The translations under genes were made by a program, and so were the position numbers. A model generated the notes under the pieces. The model had not been told where the DNA came from, searched no databases, and saw only the letters and a list, made by a program, of their open reading frames with translations. From Parietichytrium sp. I65-24A (Eukaryota > Sar > Bigyra > Thraustochytrida > Thraustochytriidae), in the NCBI GenBank assembly GCA_012862575.1, contig BLSF01000079.1, positions 1 through 64,000 on the forward strand: 64,000 nt of DNA, given 5' to 3'. Below, piece by piece: positions 57,380 through 64,000 of the stretch (within the stretch, counting starts at the first letter, position 1; each line of letters starts with the position of its first letter).

Positions 57380-59568
57380 CGTGCCACTTGGCCCGAGTCA
57401 CGGCGCCACTCGACACGAACCAAACTTTCTTACTTACTTTCTTTGTTTCTTTCTTTGCAGTCTGCGAGCGCTGATAGATAAGCTCTTTCCCTTTCGCAGC
57501 TACTAGTATCTGACGCTCTATGTTTCTGTGTTTCTATTTTTCTATGTTTCTATGTTTGGAAGTTTGTATGTTTATCTGTTTGTCTGCTTGTGTGTTTGGA
57601 TGGATAGCTGCGTCTCCCGAATCCCGCCCCGACTGTGTCCGCAGTGTGCCCGCAGGCCTACGGTTATCCCTAGTGACCGATACTGATCCTGGTCCTGGTC
57701 CTGATCCTCGCGCACTTGAGCGCCAGCTGTTGGCTTGCACTATCGGTGAAAAGAGGACTGGAAATGTGTACTCGAGTACCTCTTCCGATGAGAAGGATGG
57801 GGATCCGATAAGGTCCGCTAACATACCTCATTGGATAGAGGGTTTTGGTAGACAAGGTTAGCTGGAGTCAGACGAAGAGAAGGACTCAGTACTATTCAAG
57901 GGAAGTCAGTACAAGTCAAGGGAAGTCAAGGGAGGTGAACTTCATTCTGTTCACTGAATGAATTATCATCAATCACAGTCTGAATGAATCATCATCAATC
58001 AAGTAGTTTTTTAAGATGCACAGTCAATGTTCTGAAATGCTCGAGTCAATCGAATGATGATCAATGAGCAATGAGCAATGAGCTGCGCGTACATTCCAAG
58101 CGATATTTGAGCCTCTGGCCCGTCACTGTTACTCGGTAGGCATTGGTGGAGGGAGGAACCCTTTCAGACCTCTGAGCTCTGAATTCTGTATCAGATCCGA
58201 CGTAGATCATGGTGTACACTGTGGCACTGTGCATGGACCCTGCCTGCACAGCACCATTCTTGCGCTAACACTCTGGCACTCAGAGCCTGAGTGATGCTCA
58301 AGGGCTCGCTGGCTCAGTCTCAGAGGCTCGCACTGGCACTGCAACAGTACCGTTGGGGCGACGACACTCAGCGCTCAGTCTGCCATTGCCAGTAGTGCCA
58401 CTGGCAGTGTGAAACTGCACCGGAACTATACTTGCCAGTTAGTCAGTCAGTCAATATCAGCCACCCGATCTCGGCACAAGACGCGACACTGCGATATGCG
58501 ATGGCAGCCCTCTCTCACGGCTATCGCCGCCTCTCGGCAATAAAGCGTTGCACCTGAAATTCGGCAGGCCAATAAATCATTTTGGACCATTGGACCGCAA
58601 AGAACGCGTGCGGCAAGCTTTGGCTCCCGACGGCTTGGAGCGATTGAGCCATGGAGATCACATCGCGCTCACCCATGGGCGGCGAGTACGGGTGCCGAGT
58701 GTGCGTATGGTACACGTCTCAACAAAAGCACAAGCACAAGCAAAAGCAACAAAGAACACACATCATCGCCGGACTAGCAGAGCCCGTCGCACGTTCCAAA
58801 CGAATTGATTCGACAAAACGAATTGAATCGAATTGACTGCGAATCAAACCGAAAGACTGTGAGTTAGTCCACTCTGCTTTCTGCGGCCTTCTTGTCAATC
58901 CACTCAACCAATCGAATGGACAATTTCTACATCTACACGAAATTTCGTCTCAATGAAAAACCTATTTCACATGTTAAAAAGGACTCCCTCCAAACTTCTG
59001 CCAAAATTTGGCAACTTTTCCTGCCATACGACTCCTACCAATATCGCTATCAAACAGCTCACCGCAGCGGTCAAATTCCGGGTCCTACAGACGCTATTAG
59101 ATTATACATTAATGCCCACCGTATACGCAAGCGTGTTGAGTGTGAGGCAGTTCAGTACGCGCGGACACTGGCGGCGGAGAGGTGTGGACCCACGTACGCT
59201 AGCTGATTTATAGAGTGCGGCGTAGGCGAGGTCAAGCGGGCGCGGACACGGGGCGCACAAAGAATGCACTGAGAAGCAGCCACGCAGACACAGAGACGCG
59301 GCGTGATCTGAGGGGCGTTGGAGAACAGTTTCAAGTTGTTGAATACACTCACGGATACAGGTGCATATAAACATATACACATATACATACGTGTACGCGA
59401 CGGCCTTGCAAGCGCATTGGACTGGTCGGGGCGGGCGAGCGCGAGAGGATCGCGTACAAGACCTTTCTGGTGGTAGACCAGACAGAGTGGGGCCGGCCAA
59501 GTGGAGAGGGGATAATTTGACGAAGACGAGGGGAGTGGGAGCGCGGCGGCTGCCCTCTTGGCGCCAGG
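57380..59568. other. Divergent region between PDZ and kinase genes
   Basis: It starts with pyrimidine-rich DNA (57420-57460) and TTTCTATG-type repeats (about 57520-57560). Mixed DNA follows, with motifs such as GTCA runs near 58440. I saw no coherent ORF. A region of stacked short direct repeats of ATGAGCA lies near 58062-58083. Confidence 0.55.
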
Positions 59569-62157
59569 ATGGAGGATGGCATCTGCGCGGATGAGGGAAC
59601 GTATCTTGCCATCATCGGAGTGCTTAGCGGGGCCATCGTGCTGGTGCTCGCCGGGGCGTGGCACATGAGGCGGCGAATGGTGCAGCAGTATCTGCTGCAG
59701 CCCTCGAATGCGTGGAAAGTGAGGTTTGACGATCTGCAGCTAGTGAAGAAGCTTGGGGAAGGTGCATTTGGCGCGGTGTACAAAGCCAAGTGGCACGGGA
59801 AAGACGTGGCGGTCAAAGTATTCAATGAGGAGAAGTTCAGGGGTGTGCATGTCACGGCGTTCGTGTTTGAGGTGGCCATCCTGCACGAGCTGCGACATCC
59901 GAATATTGTGCTCTTCATGGGAGCGTGTTTTGAGAAGCCAAAACTCGCGATCGTCACCGAGCTCCTAAAGTATTCGTTGTACGATTTCATCTTAAGCTTG
60001 CCAGAGAAGGCGAAGCAGGAGCAGGCCAAAGGTGGCACTGGATCTGTTGTCTACTCGCTGCCGGGGAAGCAGCTTGGGGGTAGTCCCTATGCGAACATGG
60101 TGCCTTGGCATGATCGCATCCAGATGCTCATCGACGCGTGCCAGGGCATGACATATTTGCACGAGATTGGCATGCTGCATCACGATCTCAAAAGCCCAAA
60201 CCTTCTATTAAGCAACTACCACAACTGCAAGGTTGCTGACTTTGGAATGATTTCCCTCAAGCCAGGGAGTCGCAAAAGACAACTTATTCGCAAATCCACC
60301 GAGTACCTGGACAAAACAACGGACAAAACATCGAGAACGTCTTCGTCACCGATGAACAAGATCATGCGTGGAAGGGGTGGCAAGGAGAGGAGCTTCAAGG
60401 AGTCCTCCCCGGGCTCCAAGGCCGAAAAGGAGAGCAGCAGCCTGATACCAAATTCTGTGACCCCGTTGACCTCCAGTTTCTTTCGGAAATCTACGAAAAA
60501 GATTGATCCTTTCGCTGGCTTAGAGGCAGGCGCTGGAACGCCGCAGTGGACTGCACCGGAGGTGATTGAGGGTTACGAGTTTACGGAGAAGGCGGATATC
60601 TTTAGTTTCGGCATTATTATGGCGGAGGTTATCAACCTCTCGGATCCGTACCCGGGGATCCCCCCCTTCGAAGTTAGTGTAAAAGTTGCGGATGGCATCT
60701 TGCGCCCTCTTTTAGACTCGTCCTGTCCAAGGGATATTAAGAGTATCGTCGACGCATGCCTGGTGCAAGATCCCAAGAATCGACCTACTTTCTTATCGGT
60801 CGCGCAGCAGCTCCAAGTTATCCAGCAAGAGTGGCTAGAAAACGGTGCTCCTGATGCGCTTATATCAAAGCTGGTGAGCCACAACCATCGTGCGCGCCGA
60901 GCAAGCGCTGCATTCCCACAATTAGCTAACGCATCCTCTAAACAAGATGTGTTTATGGAGAGGTATGGCAGGCGAAAGTGGTGGGTCGACGAGAGTAGCG
61001 TGGTATGCAATACAACCATTATTTATGGCGAGTATGGCGAGACACGGCGAGGAGAATACACCATGGCGCCTAAACCAGCCCTGGATAGTGCCCAAAAGAA
61101 TAGTAATAACAATAATAAGGGGTCGAAGAGTGCGCTACCGACTCCGCCAAAGAGAGGTATGCATCGAAAGCTCTCGCTGAACGCTGTCTTCAACATGGAG
61201 CCAAAGAAAAAGTATGGCGCAAACGAAAGTTCCGGGCTTAAACCCAAGACACAGAGCTTGGCTGGCTCGTTGATATTTCCGCCGCAGGGCCTCACTGGGT
61301 CACTGATATTTGGATTCGGAGGTGGGAAGGCGGGGTCCACAAACGCAGTAGAACCATTGGAGAGCAAGACCGTTACGGTCAAGCTCATCGACATCGCGGG
61401 CAAGTCTGACCTAATGGAAAAGTTTGTCGCAGAGATGGACATCCGATTCACTCTGTCCCATCGAAATATCGAAACCGTCCTGGGTGGCTGGGTTAGCTTT
61501 TTTAGCCTGTGCATCGTGAAAGAGAATTGCTCCTTGGGTTCGCTCAGAGACATCATCGATAACTCATCCGGCCCTAATTTACGAGTGCATGAGTTAATGG
61601 AGGTGGCTAACGGGCTACAGTACTTGCACTCGAGGGAGAAGCCAATTCTTCATAAAGACCTCCGCAGCTCCAAGGTGCTCTGCTTCCCAGGGCCCCGGCG
61701 GACTGAGGTGACCGCGCACCCGTCCTATACAGCAAAGCTCACGGGCTTTATGTTTGACTTTATTCCAAAGGCTCTTTCCAAGGCAGAGCAAAAAATAGGT
61801 CTCCCGGCGTGGTCTCCCCCGGAAGTCATTCTCGCCGAAGAATATTCTCAAGCAGGAGATGTGTATTCATTTGGGATGCTTTGCTGGGAGATTTTGACTC
61901 TGGGGATTCCCTTTGAAGATATGTCTTTTCAAGACGTGGGGCGGGTTGTTTGCATGGAGCAAAAGAGACCCAGCATTCCTGAATTCGACGACTCCTTCAA
62001 CTGTGACAAGGATAGCTTTGATCTCTATGTTCAAGTGATCAAGCAATGTTGGGACGGGGATGCTTCCAAGCGTATTTCGCTTCAAGATGTTCGCGACTTG
62101 CTCGCAAAAGTTAAAGTTGCTGCTCCGGCGGAGGTCACCGATCTCGATACACTATGA
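59569..62157 (+). CDS. Single-pass TKL-type kinase with C-terminal pseudokinase
   Basis: This 862-residue protein has a TM helix near the N-terminus (about 12-34) with almost no outer part. A TKL-type kinase domain (about 52-425) follows with all key motifs: GEGAFGAVYKAKW, the Lys of VAVKVF, HHDLKSPN (His for Arg in HRD), DFG in VADFGM, and APE. The segment between DFG and APE is about 107 residues, long and Ser/Lys-rich. A linker (about 430-595) is basic and Gly/Ser-rich. A second kinase-like domain (about 600-855) keeps the VAIK-type Lys (TVTVKLID) and HKDLRSSKV with Lys for catalytic Asn. It lacks a Gly loop and a DFG (LTGFMF in its place), so it should be a pseudokinase. Membrane-tethered signalling is inferred; no ligand domain is visible. 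The start is the first ATG. Confidence 0.88.
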   Translation: MEDGICADEGTYLAIIGVLSGAIVLVLAGAWHMRRRMVQQYLLQPSNAWKVRFDDLQLVKKLGEGAFGAVYKAKWHGKDVAVKVFNEEKFRGVHVTAFVFEVAILHELRHPNIVLFMGACFEKPKLAIVTELLKYSLYDFILSLPEKAKQEQAKGGTGSVVYSLPGKQLGGSPYANMVPWHDRIQMLIDACQGMTYLHEIGMLHHDLKSPNLLLSNYHNCKVADFGMISLKPGSRKRQLIRKSTEYLDKTTDKTSRTSSSPMNKIMRGRGGKERSFKESSPGSKAEKESSSLIPNSVTPLTSSFFRKSTKKIDPFAGLEAGAGTPQWTAPEVIEGYEFTEKADIFSFGIIMAEVINLSDPYPGIPPFEVSVKVADGILRPLLDSSCPRDIKSIVDACLVQDPKNRPTFLSVAQQLQVIQQEWLENGAPDALISKLVSHNHRARRASAAFPQLANASSKQDVFMERYGRRKWWVDESSVVCNTTIIYGEYGETRRGEYTMAPKPALDSAQKNSNNNNKGSKSALPTPPKRGMHRKLSLNAVFNMEPKKKYGANESSGLKPKTQSLAGSLIFPPQGLTGSLIFGFGGGKAGSTNAVEPLESKTVTVKLIDIAGKSDLMEKFVAEMDIRFTLSHRNIETVLGGWVSFFSLCIVKENCSLGSLRDIIDNSSGPNLRVHELMEVANGLQYLHSREKPILHKDLRSSKVLCFPGPRRTEVTAHPSYTAKLTGFMFDFIPKALSKAEQKIGLPAWSPPEVILAEEYSQAGDVYSFGMLCWEILTLGIPFEDMSFQDVGRVVCMEQKRPSIPEFDDSFNCDKDSFDLYVQVIKQCWDGDASKRISLQDVRDLLAKVKVAAPAEVTDLDTL

Positions 62158-62784
62158 GCGACGAGACACCTATGTCGTAGACCATTTTGTTCTTGTTCTT
62201 GTTTAACTTTTTAAAAATGAAACTTGGCTGCTTTTCGACTGACTGACGATTGACGAGTTTGCACAACTGTTCTCTTTTCTGTAATTTTTGTCTTTCTCCC
62301 TAGCTAGCCTGTCGACTGACCAAGGGGGAGACAGCTGGGATCGGTGGCTTGAGAACTAGGCGCCTTCACAACAGAGCCTAGGTAGATCAATTCGGCGGGA
62401 GGGCAGATAGGAAGACAAAGGATTTATTTTAAAAAACACAATGGATCATTTTCAAGGCATTCGTTTTTTTCCCCTGCTCGTATACATCAACCACCAGCCG
62501 CCCTCATCTCCGTCAGTACTGTACTACTGAAGATTCTAAGAAAGTGAAAACTGGTGCTGTTCCATGCGTTGCAGAGCGACCATGTCATTGATTGAGTACA
62601 GTGCACGCTAAAAGAGCGGTTCCCCCGACCAACCCGGCAACAACACAGCTCTGTATGTTTTTCTGTATGGAGAGCCGCAACATTTGAACATGTTCAGACG
62701 CATATGACAAAAATTAGCTCGGCCATCTACTTTCTCGACGTTTTTCCTTCTTCCTCCCACGCAAGGCATGGAACGCTCAAGTTC
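62158..62784. other. Convergent 3' region of the two kinase genes
   Basis: A 627-bp AT-rich gap with no ORF of note. A TTTATT near 62423 could serve as a minus-strand AATAAA for the right-hand gene. Confidence 0.6.
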
Positions 62785-64000
62785 CTACCGACTACTCACC
62801 ATCATATTGCTTTTAGCCTGCTTTTGCGCTTGAATCCGAGCTGATTGTCTCTTTGGCGGAGACTCTGGGCTCAATTCTTTCCCATCCGCTCTCCCACGCT
62901 TACCCCTCGTTTCTGGTTCTTTATTTGCATGGTTTTCCTTGTCCATGGTCTCGTCGTCCTTCTGCACCTTGCTGTTCACTTTGGCTGTCTTCTTCGCACG
63001 GGGCCTTTCCTTGCGGACCTCCGCTTTCCCATCTTCTAGCTCCTTCGCAGGCTCATCATCGCTGACCTCCTGCTCCTTTTTCCTGGTGTTGGAACGAGTT
63101 GACGTGACCGCGCGAGTGTCTTTTTTAGTTTTTTTTTTTGGCTGGCGAGCTGGTGGCTTGTACTCCTCTTCCGCCTGCTCGCTTCCGCTGTCATCCTCCA
63201 CCTCGTAAACCTTCTTCGCAGGTTGTGCCTTTTTCGGGTTTGTCTTGGTCGCCTTCTTGTCCGTTGCTTTCGGGGCAGCAGCACTGGTAGCACCAGCAGC
63301 CGTCGCGGCGCGCTTTCCAGATCCACGGCCCTTCTTCTCAGAGCCGCCCCACTCCAGCTTCCGCGTGACCAGAGTTGTAATGTCGCCATCCTTGACCTTC
63401 AAAAAGTCCAAAAACAAGTTGAGCAAAAACGTGTAGTCGGGCTTGTCGTGCAGCCCGAGGGACCATACGTGGGCAAAGTAAGCCTCGATTACCTTGGCGC
63501 CTTGGGCCTTGTCAAGCAGCGCAGCGACTGAAGCGGGCGTGAACGACTGCTTTGCCTCCAAGGTAGCCGCCTCGCTCTTCGCATCCTTCCACGGCAGGTG
63601 TCCAAGCAGCTGCCACAAGACCACGTAACCGAGTGACTCCAAGTCATCGCGTGGTGCCGGCGGAGCGCTCTGGTGAATGTTCTTGCTCATAAACATCGGC
63701 GTGCCACAGGGCGGTGCGGGGTCCTCGGTCTGGCGCCCAGTGTGGAGGATGAACTTGAATACTGCGCCGAAATCCACGAGATACGCGCGGCCCGCCCTGT
63801 CCCCGGGTCCCATGAGCACATTCTCCGGCTTGAGGTCGCGATACACGTACCCGATGCTGTGCAGATCTCTGAGCCCGGCCAGCAGCTGCGCCGCCACGCT
63901 GAACGCCGTTTCCGGTGGGACGCCATGTTTGGCATTCTCCACGAGCTTCTCCACCGTGTCGCCGAGCTTCTCCATCACCAGGAACGTATACTCCGTGCCG
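62785..64000 (-). CDS. CK1/VRK-like Ser/Thr kinase, 5' end outside the window
   Basis: The frame stays open to the window edge, so the N-terminus (Gly loop, VAIK Lys) is missing. The first visible residues (GTEYTFLVMEKLGDTVEKL) are the hinge of a CK1/VRK-type kinase. The catalytic loop YVYRDLKPENVLMG, the VDFGA motif, and the CK1/VRK signature RDDLESLGYVVLWQLLGHLP are intact, so it should be active. After the kinase (ends about 225 residues in), the protein continues as a basic, Lys/Ala/Pro-rich tail with acidic patches (for example KKAQPAKKVYEVEDDSGSE). It ends in another basic stretch, resembling the nuclear tails of VRKs. Nuclear location and chromatin-type substrates are inferences. The stop is TAG at 62785. 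Confidence 0.88.
   Translation of the reverse strand, partial: GTEYTFLVMEKLGDTVEKLVENAKHGVPPETAFSVAAQLLAGLRDLHSIGYVYRDLKPENVLMGPGDRAGRAYLVDFGAVFKFILHTGRQTEDPAPPCGTPMFMSKNIHQSAPPAPRDDLESLGYVVLWQLLGHLPWKDAKSEAATLEAKQSFTPASVAALLDKAQGAKVIEAYFAHVWSLGLHDKPDYTFLLNLFLDFLKVKDGDITTLVTRKLEWGGSEKKGRGSGKRAATAAGATSAAAPKATDKKATKTNPKKAQPAKKVYEVEDDSGSEQAEEEYKPPARQPKKKTKKDTRAVTSTRSNTRKKEQEVSDDEPAKELEDGKAEVRKERPRAKKTAKVNSKVQKDDETMDKENHANKEPETRGKRGRADGKELSPESPPKRQSARIQAQKQAKSNMMVSSR

Overview
This is a nuclear eukaryotic sequence. It holds 18 protein-coding genes on both strands. Most are single long open reading frames of 1 to 5 kb, separated by 0.3 to 3.7 kb of non-coding DNA rich in simple repeats. TAA, TAG and TGA all act as stops, purines sit at -3 of most ATGs, and I can argue for only one intron (58 nt, at 26015-26072). 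Intron-poor genes, a mammalian-topology membrane cyclase, an RIIa-type protein typical of flagella, a CPAP-like G-box protein, a diaphanous-type formin, SERINC, and a DUF4062/NACHT/WD40 protein together suggest a zoosporic protist. My best guess is a stramenopile, most likely a labyrinthulomycete (thraustochytrid). That placement is inference from gene style and was not tested.

Layout. 1-3692: non-coding. 3693-4616 (+): secreted, probably GPI-anchored Thr/Pro-rich surface protein. 6174-8666 (+): large unrecognised protein. 8783-11680 (-): NADPH oxidase/ferric reductase-like flavocytochrome. 12412-17442 (-): DUF4062-NACHT-WD40 STAND protein. 19777-23289 (+): formin. 23781-24125 (-): ribosomal protein uS10 (RPS20). 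25793-29177 (+): PH-domain protein with an acidic tail and the proposed intron. 29526-31256 (-): LisH protein with a Gln-rich stretch. 33169-34554 (+): TSR4/PDCD2-type ribosome-assembly protein carrying FG repeats. 36464-40078 (+): 12-TM double-domain nucleotide cyclase. 40690-40926 (-): RIIa (RIIAD1-like) protein. 41414-43510 (+): coiled-coil/PH protein. 44129-46186 (-): SLC25A42-like mitochondrial carrier with an N-terminal EF-hand. 49046-50431 (+): SERINC. 51666-54209 (+): G-box plus coiled-coil protein. 54500-57379 (-): tandem-PDZ protein. 59569-62157 (+): single-pass TKL kinase-pseudokinase. 62785-64000 (-): CK1/VRK-like kinase, cut by the window edge.

The genes are not an operon-like system. 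Pairs alternate between convergent (short shared 3' ends of 0.1-0.6 kb) and divergent (shared upstream regions of 0.5-2.9 kb). Several are signalling or cytoskeletal: cyclase, RIIa docking protein, two PH proteins, PDZ scaffold, two kinases, formin and G-box protein. A functional link between neighbours is not shown by the sequence.

The strongest unusual points are these. The cyclase has its two catalytic half-sites in the opposite order from mammalian adenylyl cyclases. The oxidoreductase lacks both outer-heme histidines. The TSR4 homologue contains nucleoporin-like FG repeats. One receptor-like protein joins an active TKL kinase to a pseudokinase. One small stretch (about 40979-41080) contains an N and a 25-bp duplication and may be misassembled. 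I found no intact transposon, tRNA, rRNA or CRISPR array.
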